64,000 bases of DNA from Pseudoxanthomonas yeongjuensis (GCF_010093345.1 NZ_PDWT01000001.1:868001-932000); one strand, 5' to 3'; counted from the first letter of the stretch, positions 53,301 through 61,962 are shown. Translations and numbers: made by a program. The notes: generated by a model from the sequence alone, not told the origin.

Positions 53301-53659
53301 AGGGTCACCGTCGCCGCCAGCCATGCGTCCTTGCCCAGGCGCGTGGCGATCAGGTCGGCCAGAGAAGTGGCGTTGGTCTCGCGCGCCAGCTTGACCAGCC
53401 GGATCATGAAGGCCACCGCCAATCCGTAGAACAGGATCGCGCCGAGGAAGGTCGGCGGCAGCGGCCAGCCGTAGCGCGCGGCCTGGGTGACGGTGCCGTA
53501 GAAGGTCCAGGAAGTGCAATGCACCGCCAGCGACAACGAATACACATGCCGCCAGTGCCGCGCGAAGATCGTGGGATGGCGTTCGCCGTACAGCGCCGTG
53601 CCGAACATCAGTCCGAGCCAGACCACGCTGGCGAAGGCGACGGTCCAGAAGCTCAGCAT
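50312..53659 (-). CDS. Hybrid sensor kinase with N-terminal sodium/solute symporter domain (CrbS-like)
   Basis: 1115 residues. The N-terminal ~500 residues form ~13 membrane helices similar to SSS/PutP transporters (FWTVAFASVVWLGLMFGTAL and following). A linker and PAS domain lie at ~610-740 (QNMSQGISVVDREQRLVAWN). The histidine kinase core has the phospho-His in IGHDLLQPLHAAHLF, N-box NFLANAVRYTPSGG and G-box GQGLGLGLSIADRI. A C-terminal receiver has its Asp in LFDYHLDDGD. This architecture is that of CrbS, the acetate-switch sensor. The N-terminal part may transport or only sense. A CrbR-like regulator is encoded at 48.4 kb. Confidence 0.92.
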   Translation of the reverse strand: MLSFWTVAFASVVWLGLMFGTALYGERHPTIFARHWRHVYSLSLAVHCTSWTFYGTVTQAARYGWPLPPTFLGAILFYGLAVAFMIRLVKLARETNATSLADLIATRLGKDAWLAATVTLVAVLGLIPYIALQLKAIAMSFATLTVEAGDAVEAVPAWRDSALYVALAMALFAMLFGTRRANAAEHNRGLVLAMAFESLFKLVAMLALGAFVWFGLKSMPAAALPIASSTPVGGFAPLVLLGALAMFILPHQFHVGVVECRDDRDVRTARWQFPLYLMLIALPALPLARAGTALLGDGVPSDMYALALPFSQGHEGVALFAFLGGLSAATGMVVVSTLTLSLMIGNHWFAPGLLRGAWSRDKGGDRRGDLLLLRRGGILAIMLLAWAYSRLDSGNDALADIGAVSFSALATLAPALGFAVWRPQTPPRAAIVGVVAAFVVWAWVMLIPMVAAISGSESTWMTAGPFGQAWLSPQGLFGLTGWSPLGRAVGASLFTGIVATFMAAAWRRETPHRTGRNLDRQALSDAGLRFLARERVEQLLAGAPIQGPVPASIESGLERELSAVLGSASARLLLNAARREGGELDAVAAIVGEASQDLRFNQQVLEAALQNMSQGISVVDREQRLVAWNRRYVEMFGFPDELLQVGRSIAELTRWSLQRMPHRGSDEAALQRRLAFMRAGTPHLTERVFPDGSVVEIRGNPMPGGGFVATYTDITASRLAERELKQVNETLEQRVDERTALLETAKREAEHANDAKSRFLTAIGHDLLQPLHAAHLFTDALSQQLADARQRESVQQIRGALDSTTDLLTGLLDMSRLEAGGLVPEPRDFPLGEVLEPLASEFRALAGERGLSFAFVATRAWVHTDPQLLRRILQNFLANAVRYTPSGGIVFGVRRTEGGLRVEVHDSGPGIALADQQAIFEEFRRGEDAGGQGLGLGLSIADRIAHLLHAPLSVRSRPGKGAMFAVELPKMELSMTALLRSSATPTLDKTGLSGRRVLALDNDPAALDALRQVLAGWGSTVSVARDGAEAMAALKNGETDLWLFDYHLDDGDTGVQVAQRLAQRFGTRPCLILSADQTEAVRHAVQEAGLPLLAKPVRPLALKSVLDRLLAARAM

Positions 53660-53710
53660 GCGGTGGCGCGATCAGTGGGCAAGGTCATGGTCGTTCTGGC
53701 GAAGCGCATC

Positions 53711-53777
53711 GTAGAGCCGAGCTTGCTCGGCTGCTTTCGATCCATTGACAGGAGCAGCCGAGCAAGCTCGGCTCTAC
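53711..53777. repeat. Palindromic intergenic repeat, family G
   Basis: Arms GTAGAGCCGAGCTTGCTCGG and CCGAGCAAGCTCGGCTCTAC, each arm itself partly palindromic (CCGAGCTTGCTCGG). It lies between the TonB receptor stop and the hybrid kinase start. Confidence 0.9.
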
Positions 53778-53853
53778 GGACTCCTTGAAGCATAACGCAG
53801 CAGCGGCGGGCTTTCGCCCGCCGCTGTCGGTCTACCCTGCCGCCCCGTCCCGA

Positions 53854-56067
53854 TCAGAAATCGTAGCGCGCACTCAGGGTGTACTGGCGCGGCGCGCCGT
53901 AGAAGCCGGTCAACACGCCGTACGCGGCGATGTTGTAACCGGTGGTCCGATATTCCTTGTCGGCCAGGTTGCTGCCCTGCAGGGAGAACTGCCAGGCATC
54001 ATTGACCTTCCAGATCACGCCCGCACCGACCAGGCCGTAACCATCCTGCCTGATCGCCGGGCTCAGGTCGGTGGTCGGCCAGACCTCGCTCTGGTAGGTA
54101 TAGCCCACGCGCGCCGACAAGTTGCCGCCATTGGCCAATGGCGTGCGGTATTCGACGTTCAGTGCGCCCGAGAATTCCGGCGCATTGGTGAATTCCTGGG
54201 TGTCGGCGATGTCCACTCCCGCACTGATGAACTCGTCGTACTTCGCATCCAGCCAGGCCAGGTTCCCGCTGATCAGCCAGTTCTGGGTTGGCAGCCACTG
54301 GTATTCGACCTCGACGCCGTTGACCGTGCCCTTGCCGGCATTGGTGAAATCGCCGAAGAAGCTGGAGCCACCGCCCGGCAGCGTGTACGAAGTGAACACC
54401 GACAGCTGGATGTCCTTGTAGACGTTGTGGAACGCTGCCAGGTTCAGGAACAGCTTCTGGTCGAAGAAGCCCATCTTGCTGCCGATCTCGAAGCTGTCCA
54501 CGCTCTCGTCGTCGAACGGTTCGCCCGAACGCGGTACCGCGGTAGTGTTGGCGCGGATGTTGAAGCCACCGGACTTGAAGCCGCGCGAGGCCAGGCCGTA
54601 GACCATGATGTCGGGGGTGACCTGGTAGTCCAGCGAGATCTTCGGCGACACGTTCTTGAAGTTCACGGTCTTGTCGAAGTTGGCCGCCGTGCCCCAGGAA
54701 GTGTTGTAGTCCAGGCCGGTGTAGAAACGGTTCAGGGCGACGGCATGCTTGTCTTCGTCGGTATAACGCAGGCCCGCGTCCAGCTTCAACCGGTCGGTCA
54801 GGTCGAACGTCCAGTCGGCGTAGACCGCGAAGCTCTTGGTGTTGACCACGCCCTGGGTGTCGCCGAACAGCGGATTGGTCAGGCCGACCGGGAGCAGCGT
54901 GTTGAAGAAGTGGTTGAGCACCTGGCCGCCGGCATCGCCGTCGAAGGCATAGATGCCCATCACACCGCGGGCACGGCCACCGCCGTCGAAGTTGGCCTGC
55001 AGCTCATGGCTGACCTGGCTGTCGCTGTAGAACGCGCGCACGTCGACCAGGGTCAGCGGCGTGGTGTCGAAATCGATGTTGGTCTCGGTATCGGATTCGC
55101 GCTTGGCGATCACGTACTTGAACGCCCAGTCGTCGTTGGGACGCCAGTTGACCGTGGCCGACGCGCCCTTCATCACCGTGTCGTTGACGTTCTTCATGCC
55201 GCTGCGGATGTCGTAGCGGTCGTCGGTCGGCGGATAAGCCGGAGCCAGCGGATTCGGGGCCAGCATCTTCGCGCCGCGCATGCCGGACTGGTCGTCCATC
55301 CAGTCCAGGGCGAACTGCACATCGAAATCGTCACCGGCATAAGCGCCCAACTGGAAGCGGGCCGCGTTGATTTCCTTGTCGCTGACCTCCTGGCCGGTCT
55401 CGGTGTTGGTGCCGAAACCATCGCGGTTCATGCTGGCCACCGCCACACGACCACGCAGGCCGCTATCGGCGCCGCCGATGGAACCGCCAATCGCGGCCTT
55501 GGCATCGAGCTGGTTGTAGTTGCCGACGCTGATCTGGGCGAAGCCCTCGGTTTCGGTCGGCAGTCCGCGCGAGATGTACTTGATCGCGCCGCCGATGGTG
55601 TTCTTGCCGTACAGCGTGCCCTGCGGACCGCGCAGCACCTCGATGCGGCCGACGTCGAACACGTCGAGCAGCGCGCCTTGCGGACGCGCGATGTAGACGT
55701 CGTCCAGATAGATGCCGACGCCCGGGTCCACGCCCCACAGCGGATCGGCCTGGCCGATGCCGCGGATGTAGGCGGTGGCGGTGCTGCTGGAGCCGCGCGC
55801 GGCATAGATGGTCAGGTTGGGCACCTGCGCATCGAGATCGCCGATATCGTTGATGTTGAGTTTGTCCAACGCTTCCGAAGTGAAGGCGGTGACCGCGACC
55901 GGCACTTCCTGCAATGTTTCCTCGCGCTTGCGTGCGGTTACCGTGATCGCATCCAGCGTAGTGGGATCCTTGGCGACCTGCCCGGTGGCGGCAGGTACGT
56001 CCTGCGCCCATGCCGCCGGTGCCAGCAGGCTGCAGGCAATGGCCAGACTCAGATGTTTACGCTTCAT
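53854..56067 (-). CDS. TonB-dependent outer-membrane receptor
   Basis: 737-residue TonB-dependent transporter from ATG 56067, with a GAGAGGGG ribosome site. The signal peptide MKRKHLSLAIACSLLAPAAW ends at AQ. A TonB-box-like DAITVTARKREETLQEVPVA precedes the plug domain (~50-170), with RGIGQADPLWGVDPGVGIYL and RIEVLRGPQGTLYGKNTIGG. A 22-strand barrel follows, ending in Phe (LSARYDF), the insertion signal. The plug motif IRGIGQ is of the OMR family that imports siderophores, vitamins or carbon compounds. The gene is divergent from a GntP-family permease, suggesting a carbon ligand. Confidence 0.92.
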   Translation of the reverse strand: MKRKHLSLAIACSLLAPAAWAQDVPAATGQVAKDPTTLDAITVTARKREETLQEVPVAVTAFTSEALDKLNINDIGDLDAQVPNLTIYAARGSSSTATAYIRGIGQADPLWGVDPGVGIYLDDVYIARPQGALLDVFDVGRIEVLRGPQGTLYGKNTIGGAIKYISRGLPTETEGFAQISVGNYNQLDAKAAIGGSIGGADSGLRGRVAVASMNRDGFGTNTETGQEVSDKEINAARFQLGAYAGDDFDVQFALDWMDDQSGMRGAKMLAPNPLAPAYPPTDDRYDIRSGMKNVNDTVMKGASATVNWRPNDDWAFKYVIAKRESDTETNIDFDTTPLTLVDVRAFYSDSQVSHELQANFDGGGRARGVMGIYAFDGDAGGQVLNHFFNTLLPVGLTNPLFGDTQGVVNTKSFAVYADWTFDLTDRLKLDAGLRYTDEDKHAVALNRFYTGLDYNTSWGTAANFDKTVNFKNVSPKISLDYQVTPDIMVYGLASRGFKSGGFNIRANTTAVPRSGEPFDDESVDSFEIGSKMGFFDQKLFLNLAAFHNVYKDIQLSVFTSYTLPGGGSSFFGDFTNAGKGTVNGVEVEYQWLPTQNWLISGNLAWLDAKYDEFISAGVDIADTQEFTNAPEFSGALNVEYRTPLANGGNLSARVGYTYQSEVWPTTDLSPAIRQDGYGLVGAGVIWKVNDAWQFSLQGSNLADKEYRTTGYNIAAYGVLTGFYGAPRQYTLSARYDF

Positions 56068-56321
56068 TTGTTTCCCCTCTCCCGGGTACGACGTAGTGGG
56101 CCGATGCGGCCGATTCGCAGGCAAGGCTAGTGATTGCGGCCCGGATAGGCACCTGTACCTTCGTACAGTGGGGACGATGCACCGCGCTGCGGATACTCGC
56201 TGTGCAGAAAGTAAAGGGTAAATAGCGAAGGGTGAAGAAAAGCTCGTCACTTTTGGCTCTGGCCATTTACCGGCAGCGCAGTTGCCGACTTCACCCTTGA
56301 CCGCTTCACCGGAGCTTCCCG

Positions 56322-57719
56322 ATGTCGTTCCTGATCGTGCTGGCCGCGTTGTGTTTCCTGATGTTCGTGGCCTATCGCGGCTACAGCGTGATCCTGTTCG
56401 CGCCGATCGCGGCATTGGGCGCGGTGCTGCTGACCGACCCGGCGCTGGTCGCGCCGATGTTCACCGGCCTGTTCATGGACAAGATGGTCGGCTTCCTCAA
56501 GCTGTACTTCCCGGTGTTCCTGCTCGGCGCGGTGTTCGGCAAGCTGATCGAGATCTCCGGGTTCTCCAAGTCGATAGTCGCCGCGACCATCAAGGTCGTC
56601 GGTGCGCAGCGCGCCATGCTGTCCATCGTGCTGGTCTGCGCGCTGCTGACCTACGGCGGCGTATCGCTGTTCGTGGTGGTGTTCGCGGTGTATCCGTTCG
56701 CGGCCGAGCTATTCCGCCAGAGCGACATCCCCAAGCGCCTGATCCCCGGCACCATCGCGCTCGGCGCCTTCACCTTCACCATGGACGCGCTGCCGGGTAC
56801 ACCGCAGATCCAGAACATCATCCCCACCTCGTTCTTCGGCACCACCAGCTGGGCCGCGCCGGTGCTGGGCACGCTGGGCGGCGTGTTCATCCTGCTGCTC
56901 GGCATGAGTTACCTCGAATGGCGGCGTCGCGTGGCGATGCGCGCGGGCGAAGGCTACGGCGGCGACCTGCGCAACGAGCCGGAAACCTTCCGCGGCGACA
57001 AGCTGGCCCATCCGCTGATCGCGATCCTGCCGCTGGTGCTGGTCGGCGTGGCCAACTTCGCCTTCACCAAACTCATTCCCGGTTTCTACGGGGACAGCCA
57101 GTCGTTCGTGCCCGCGGTGATCGGCAACCCCGCGCCGGTGGTCCAGGAAGTCTCCAAGGTGGCCGCGATCTGGGCGGTCCAGGGCGCGCTGCTGGTGGGA
57201 ATAGTCGCGGTGATCCTGTTCGCCTGGCGGCCGGTCATGGCGAGTTTCGCCGAAGGCACCAGGTCGGCCATCGGCGGCGCCCTGCTGGCCTCGATGAATA
57301 CCGCTTCGGAATATGGCTTCGGCGCGGTGATCGCGGCCCTGCCCGGTTTTCTGGTGGTGGCCAATGCGCTGCAGGCGATACCGAACCCGCTGGTCAACGA
57401 GGCGGTTTCGGTCACCGCGCTGGCCGGCATCACCGGCTCGGCTTCGGGCGGCATGAGCATCGCCCTGGCCGCGATGGCCGACAGCTTCATCGTCAACGCC
57501 AATGCCGCCGGCATTCCCATGGACGTGCTGCACCGGGTCGCGGCCATGGCTTCCGGCGGCATGGACACCCTGCCCCACAACGGCGCGGTGATCACCCTGC
57601 TGGCGGTCACCGGCCTGACCCATCGCCAGTCGTACAAGGACGTGTTCGCGATCACCGTGATCAAGACCCTGGCGGTGTTCTTCATCATCGGCCTGTACTA
57701 CGCGACCGGCCTGGTCTGA
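56322..57719 (+). CDS. GntP-family organic acid permease
   Basis: 465-residue, ~12-helix permease of the GntP family, which imports gluconate, 3-hydroxybutyrate and related hydroxy acids by proton symport. Conserved blocks are SVILFAPIAALGAVLLTDPA, FVVVFAVYPFAAELFRQSDI and the twin segments GALLASMNTASEYGFGAVIA and GITGSASGGMSIALAAMADS. The TLPHNGAVITLLAVTGL C-terminal block is typical of the 3-hydroxybutyrate-permease-like branch. It is divergent from the TonB receptor gene (~255 bp between), implying joint regulation. The substrate is inferred. Confidence 0.88.
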   Translation: MSFLIVLAALCFLMFVAYRGYSVILFAPIAALGAVLLTDPALVAPMFTGLFMDKMVGFLKLYFPVFLLGAVFGKLIEISGFSKSIVAATIKVVGAQRAMLSIVLVCALLTYGGVSLFVVVFAVYPFAAELFRQSDIPKRLIPGTIALGAFTFTMDALPGTPQIQNIIPTSFFGTTSWAAPVLGTLGGVFILLLGMSYLEWRRRVAMRAGEGYGGDLRNEPETFRGDKLAHPLIAILPLVLVGVANFAFTKLIPGFYGDSQSFVPAVIGNPAPVVQEVSKVAAIWAVQGALLVGIVAVILFAWRPVMASFAEGTRSAIGGALLASMNTASEYGFGAVIAALPGFLVVANALQAIPNPLVNEAVSVTALAGITGSASGGMSIALAAMADSFIVNANAAGIPMDVLHRVAAMASGGMDTLPHNGAVITLLAVTGLTHRQSYKDVFAITVIKTLAVFFIIGLYYATGLV

Positions 57720-57842
57720 CCCCGGGTAATTCCTGCGCCAACCCATACGCAGCAAGGCGCACGGGCCTGTGCGCCAGGTCGCAGACCGGTCAGGCAAACT
57801 CCCTATACTCGGGCGGTCTTGGGGATTACCTGGAGTTCGCAC

Positions 57843-59714
57843 ATGGCGCGACGCATGTTCCGCATCGCACGGATGGGGTCCCGTGCCCGCCTTCGTCCGG
57901 ACCTCCGGATCAGCGAAGCCGACCCGGCTCCGCAAGGCCAGCGGACGCTGCGATCGTCCGAGCGCCTGCTGATCCAGGTCAAGGCGCGGCAGCAGCGCTT
58001 GTATGGCGCGCGCTGGGCATCGGCCACGTTGCCGCCACCCAGGGAAGAAGCAGTGCAAGCCGATGCGGAAACCAGCGCATCGTCGGCGTCGCATTCCAGG
58101 TCGTCGATGTCCAATCCACGCCTGCGGACACTGGCCAAGCCCGGCTTCGCCGTGCGTGCGCTCAACAATCTGAGCTATGGCGCCACGCCGACCTCCATCG
58201 CCGAGTTCAACGCCCTCGGCGGCAACGACTTCCAGCGCCTGGCCAACTGGGTCGACTGGCAACTCGACTGGACTTCCATCGACGACAGCGCGCTGGACGC
58301 GCGCCTCGCCAGCGCCGGCTACACCACACTGGGCAAGAGCCTGACCCAGCTGTGGGCCGACCACATCAAGGCCGATCCCGAATACGACGTGCGCATGCGC
58401 CCGGCCTGGGAAGTGCAGCGCGCCGCCTATGTGCGCGCCACCCATTCCAGGCGCCAGCTGCGCGAAGTGATCGCCAATTTCTGGCACGCCCACTTCAACG
58501 TGATGGGCAGCGACTTCAGCGCGGGCCCGGTGTTCGTGCATTACGACCGCGACGTGATCCGGGCCAATGCCACCGGCAACTTCCGAACCATGCTCGAAGC
58601 CGTGGCCAGCAGCACTTCGATGCTGTACTACCTGGATAACCTCAACAACTCGCGTGCCGGCCCGAACGAGAACTTCGCCCGCGAACTGCTGGAACTGCAC
58701 ACCCTGGGCGTGGACAACTACCTGGGCTTCATGGATCCGTTCCTGGTGCCGAAATGCCCGGAGGATCCCGCCTATCCGATCGGCTACACCGACATCGACG
58801 TCTACGAGACCTCGGCCGCGTTCACCGGCTGGTCGGCGAAGAACGGCCACTGGGAATTCCCGGCCGAGAACGACGGCACCTTCGTCTATCGCCAGTCCTG
58901 GCACGACGCGGGCCCGAAGTTCCTGCTCGGGATGATGGTCTACCCGGAACAGCCGGCATTGAAGGACGGCCGCGACGTGCTCGACCGGCTGGCCAGCCAC
59001 CCGCGCGTCGCGAAATTCATCTGCAAGAAACTGATCCGTCGCTTCATCAACGACACCCCGAAACAGGCGTTGATCGACAGCGCCGCGGCGATCTTCCGCG
59101 CCAACTGGAAGCACCCGCAGCAGATCGAGATCACCCTGCGCCACATCCTCAATTCCGACGACCTGTACAACAGCTGGGGACAGAAGATCCGGCGCCCGTT
59201 CGAGGCCACGGTGGCGGCGATGCGCGTGCTCGGCCAGGACTGGACCCTGCGCCTGGACCACGGCAAGAGCGACGAGTTCATGTGGCGTGTCGGCTATACC
59301 GGGCATACCGCCTACAACTGGCCATCGCCGAATGGTTACCCGGACACCGCGGTGTCATGGTCGGGCGCCAACTCCTTCGCCATGACCTGGAAGCTGCTCA
59401 ACTGGATGACCGAAACAAAGGATGCCGAGGTTCCCATGAGCCCGATCCTGGACGCCACCCGTGCGGGCGTCGCCTCGTGGACGGCCGACAACCTGGTGGC
59501 CTTCTGGTGCCGGCGCGTATTGGGATACCAGCCGACCGCCGCACGCAAATCGGTGCTGGCCAGGTTCATGGCCCAGAACGGCAATGCCGCCACCGACGTC
59601 ATCGCCGACACCGACGAGTGGTCCGCGAACGATCTGAAGAAGCATTACAACCAGCAACGCCTGCGCAGCATGGTCTCGCTGATCCTGCTTTCCCCCGAAT
59701 TCCAGACGCGCTGA
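57843..59714 (+). CDS. DUF1800 family protein
   Basis: 623 residues from ATG 57843 (8 bp after CTGGAG); a TTG start at 57819 would add eight residues. The Arg/Ser-rich N-terminus (MARRMFRIARMGSRARLRPD) is not a recognisable signal peptide. From ~95 the DUF1800 domain runs to the end, with REVIANFWHAHFNVMGSDFS, AGPNENFARELLELHTLGVD and FICKKLIRRFINDTPK. DUF1800 and DUF1501 genes are widely paired and of unknown function. The DUF1501 partner starts 10 bp downstream. Confidence 0.88.
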   Translation: MARRMFRIARMGSRARLRPDLRISEADPAPQGQRTLRSSERLLIQVKARQQRLYGARWASATLPPPREEAVQADAETSASSASHSRSSMSNPRLRTLAKPGFAVRALNNLSYGATPTSIAEFNALGGNDFQRLANWVDWQLDWTSIDDSALDARLASAGYTTLGKSLTQLWADHIKADPEYDVRMRPAWEVQRAAYVRATHSRRQLREVIANFWHAHFNVMGSDFSAGPVFVHYDRDVIRANATGNFRTMLEAVASSTSMLYYLDNLNNSRAGPNENFARELLELHTLGVDNYLGFMDPFLVPKCPEDPAYPIGYTDIDVYETSAAFTGWSAKNGHWEFPAENDGTFVYRQSWHDAGPKFLLGMMVYPEQPALKDGRDVLDRLASHPRVAKFICKKLIRRFINDTPKQALIDSAAAIFRANWKHPQQIEITLRHILNSDDLYNSWGQKIRRPFEATVAAMRVLGQDWTLRLDHGKSDEFMWRVGYTGHTAYNWPSPNGYPDTAVSWSGANSFAMTWKLLNWMTETKDAEVPMSPILDATRAGVASWTADNLVAFWCRRVLGYQPTAARKSVLARFMAQNGNAATDVIADTDEWSANDLKKHYNQQRLRSMVSLILLSPEFQTR

Positions 59715-59724
59715 GGCCGACGAC

Positions 59725-61212
59725 ATGAGCGACTACACATTGACGCGCCGCGAATTCGTCAAGGGCTGCTGCAGCGCCGCGCTGGTCGGCGGCGCCGGCA
59801 CCAGCCTGATGTTCGCCGACGACGCCATCGCCGCCGCCAACGGCTACGACACGGTCGTGCACCTGTTCCTGCGTGGCGGCATGGATGGGCTGAACCTGGT
59901 GCTGCCGGTAAGCGGCGCCGACCGCACCTTCTACGAGGAAGCCCGGCCCGATCTTGCCATCGCCGCCAGCGGCGCCTACGGCGCATTGCCGCTGACCCTG
60001 GGCACGGGCGCGGCCACCGGGTTCGGATTGCACCCTTCCGCCACCGGCCTGCGCGACCTGTGGAACGACGGCAAGCTGGCCATCGTCCACGCCTGCGGCA
60101 TGCCCACCGGCACCCGCAGCCATTTCGATTCGCAACTGTCCATCGACCTGGGCACGCCGGGGAAATTCGGCACTCCCACCGGCTGGATGACCCGCGCCTG
60201 GCAGACGCGCGCCGCTTCCACGCCTACGGCCGTGCTACCCGCACTGGGAGTCTCGGGCACCCAGCCGATCGGCCTGATGGGCGCAACCGACGCGCTGACC
60301 ATGAGCAATCCGCAGGATTTCGAACTCAATGCGGGGGCATGGGCCTGGCAGATGGTGCGCGCGGATTCGCCCGCGGGTTTCAAAGGTCTCAACGAAACCC
60401 TGGCCGAGATGTGGTCGGGCAGCACCGGCATCGAACTCAACGGCAAGCGCGCCGATGCGGCGTTGAAGACCATCGGCAAGCAAAGTTATGCGGCGCTGCC
60501 CGCCGCCTGGCCCACCGGCGGCTTCGCCGACCAGTTGTGGACGATCGCCCAGTCGATCAAGTTCAACCTGGGCCTGCGCTTCGCCACTCTGGACCTGGGC
60601 GGCTGGGACACGCACGAAGGCCAGGGCACCGCTGGTGACGGTTATCACTACTACCAGAACAAGATCAACGAACTCTCGGCCGGCCTGGCTGCGTTCTTCA
60701 GCGAATTGAACGCCAGCGGCCAGATGTCGCGGGTCACGGTGATCGTGCAATCTGAGTTCGGCCGCCGCGTGCGCGCCAACGCCAACGGCGGCACCGACCA
60801 TGGCTACGGCAACCCGCTGCTGGTGCTGGGCGGCGCGGTCAACGGACGCAAGTTCTACGGCAACTGGCCGGGCCTGAATCCCACCATCCTTTCGCCGACC
60901 TTCGGCGACGTGCCGGTGACCACGGACTATCGCCGCGTGTTCTCCGAAATCATGGTCCGGCGCATGGCCAACCCGCAGCTCGGCACGATCTTCCCCGGTT
61001 ACACCGGCTACTCGCCGCTCGGCATCGTGCAGGGCACGGATCTCGCGGTGCAGGGGGCGGTCGCCAGTGCGATGGCCTCGTCTTCGGTCGCCACTGCAGG
61101 GCATGCCATGTTGGGCAATGCCATGGACAGCGGGCCATCGGCGCAGCCCGTCGCGCCCGAATGGCAACTGCGCGGGCGTGGCGACAGGATGATGACCAGA
61201 CGTGAGCGTTGA
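59725..61212 (+). CDS. DUF1501 family protein with a Tat-type signal
   Basis: 495 residues. The N-terminus MSDYTLTRREFVKGCCSAAL carries the twin-arginine motif TRREFVK followed by a hydrophobic stretch (LVGGAGTSLMFADDAIAA). The DUF1501 core has VVHLFLRGGMDGLNLVLPVS, LGGWDTHEGQGTAGDGYHYY and VIVQSEFGRRVRANANGGTD. Family members are related to the alkaline-phosphatase/sulfatase fold, but no function is established. The partner DUF1800 gene is directly upstream. Confidence 0.88.
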   Translation: MSDYTLTRREFVKGCCSAALVGGAGTSLMFADDAIAAANGYDTVVHLFLRGGMDGLNLVLPVSGADRTFYEEARPDLAIAASGAYGALPLTLGTGAATGFGLHPSATGLRDLWNDGKLAIVHACGMPTGTRSHFDSQLSIDLGTPGKFGTPTGWMTRAWQTRAASTPTAVLPALGVSGTQPIGLMGATDALTMSNPQDFELNAGAWAWQMVRADSPAGFKGLNETLAEMWSGSTGIELNGKRADAALKTIGKQSYAALPAAWPTGGFADQLWTIAQSIKFNLGLRFATLDLGGWDTHEGQGTAGDGYHYYQNKINELSAGLAAFFSELNASGQMSRVTVIVQSEFGRRVRANANGGTDHGYGNPLLVLGGAVNGRKFYGNWPGLNPTILSPTFGDVPVTTDYRRVFSEIMVRRMANPQLGTIFPGYTGYSPLGIVQGTDLAVQGAVASAMASSSVATAGHAMLGNAMDSGPSAQPVAPEWQLRGRGDRMMTRRER

Positions 61213-61274
61213 GGGTTGCCGCGCCGACACGTAGGATCACGGCACCCTCCACGTGCCAGGCCTACGGATCGACA

Positions 61275-61937
61275 ATGGCGGATTTTCCGAAAGACATCTA
61301 CACGGAACCCCAACCGGACAGCAATACGCTGGCCAACCTGGGGCCGCTCGCCGGGATGGCGGGGATATGGACCGGCACCTGCGGCCTCGACGTCAACCCG
61401 AAGCCCGACGGCCCCGAAAGGCAGTCCTATCTCGAACGGATCGAGTTGCAGCCCATCGATGCGCAGACCAATGGGCCACAACTGTTCTATGGATTGCGCT
61501 ACCACACGCGGATCGTCAAGCCCGATGAAGTCGAGACGTTCCACGACCAGGTCGGCCATTGGCTATGGGAGCCGGCGACCGGCACCGTGATCCAGACGCT
61601 TTCGATACCGCGCGGACAAGCGGCGATGGCGGTCGGCCATGCCGCGGCGGACGCGAGATCGTTTCGCCTGCAGGCAATCCGCGGATCCGAGACCAATGGG
61701 ATCGTGTCGAATCCGTTCCTGGAGTATGCGTTCAGGACGCAGAGCTACACCATCACGATTTCGATCAATGCCGATGGAAGCTGGTCCTACGAGCAGGAAA
61801 CCGTATTGATCATCCCGGGCCAGGCGGAACCGTTCCATCACACGGACCGCAACACGCTGCGGAAGGTCGGCGAACCTACGCCCAACCCTACGGCACAAGC
61901 GGCGGCGATGAAATCCGGAATATCCCAAGCGCTGTAG
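61275..61937 (+). CDS. Nitrobindin-like (THAP4/FABP-type) beta-barrel protein
   Basis: 220-residue protein from ATG 61275 (MADFPKDIYTEPQPDSNT). The segments LGPLAGMAGIWTGTCGLDVN, LFYGLRYHTRIVKP, HDQVGHWLWEPATGTVIQTL and RGQAAMAVGHA fit the ten-stranded barrel of the nitrobindin family. Whether the axial haem histidine is present is unclear (candidates in the C-terminal HHTDRNTLRK). The tail SGISQAL is short. Small members bind ferric haem and NO. It is probably a cytosolic single gene following the DUF1501 gene. Confidence 0.72.
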   Translation: MADFPKDIYTEPQPDSNTLANLGPLAGMAGIWTGTCGLDVNPKPDGPERQSYLERIELQPIDAQTNGPQLFYGLRYHTRIVKPDEVETFHDQVGHWLWEPATGTVIQTLSIPRGQAAMAVGHAAADARSFRLQAIRGSETNGIVSNPFLEYAFRTQSYTITISINADGSWSYEQETVLIIPGQAEPFHHTDRNTLRKVGEPTPNPTAQAAAMKSGISQAL

Positions 61938-61962
61938 GGACTCCAGGTGGCACTGGCGCGAT

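Noticed and set aside
51059..53788. 909-codon plus-strand frame opposite the hybrid kinase
   Set aside because: It mirrors the kinase codons; it is Arg/His/Gln/Gly-rich with no domain, while the opposite strand has complete kinase and transporter motifs.
56709..59306. 865-codon minus-strand frame across the GntP and DUF1800 genes
   Set aside because: It spans two real plus-strand genes and the gap between them, and has no recognisable domain.
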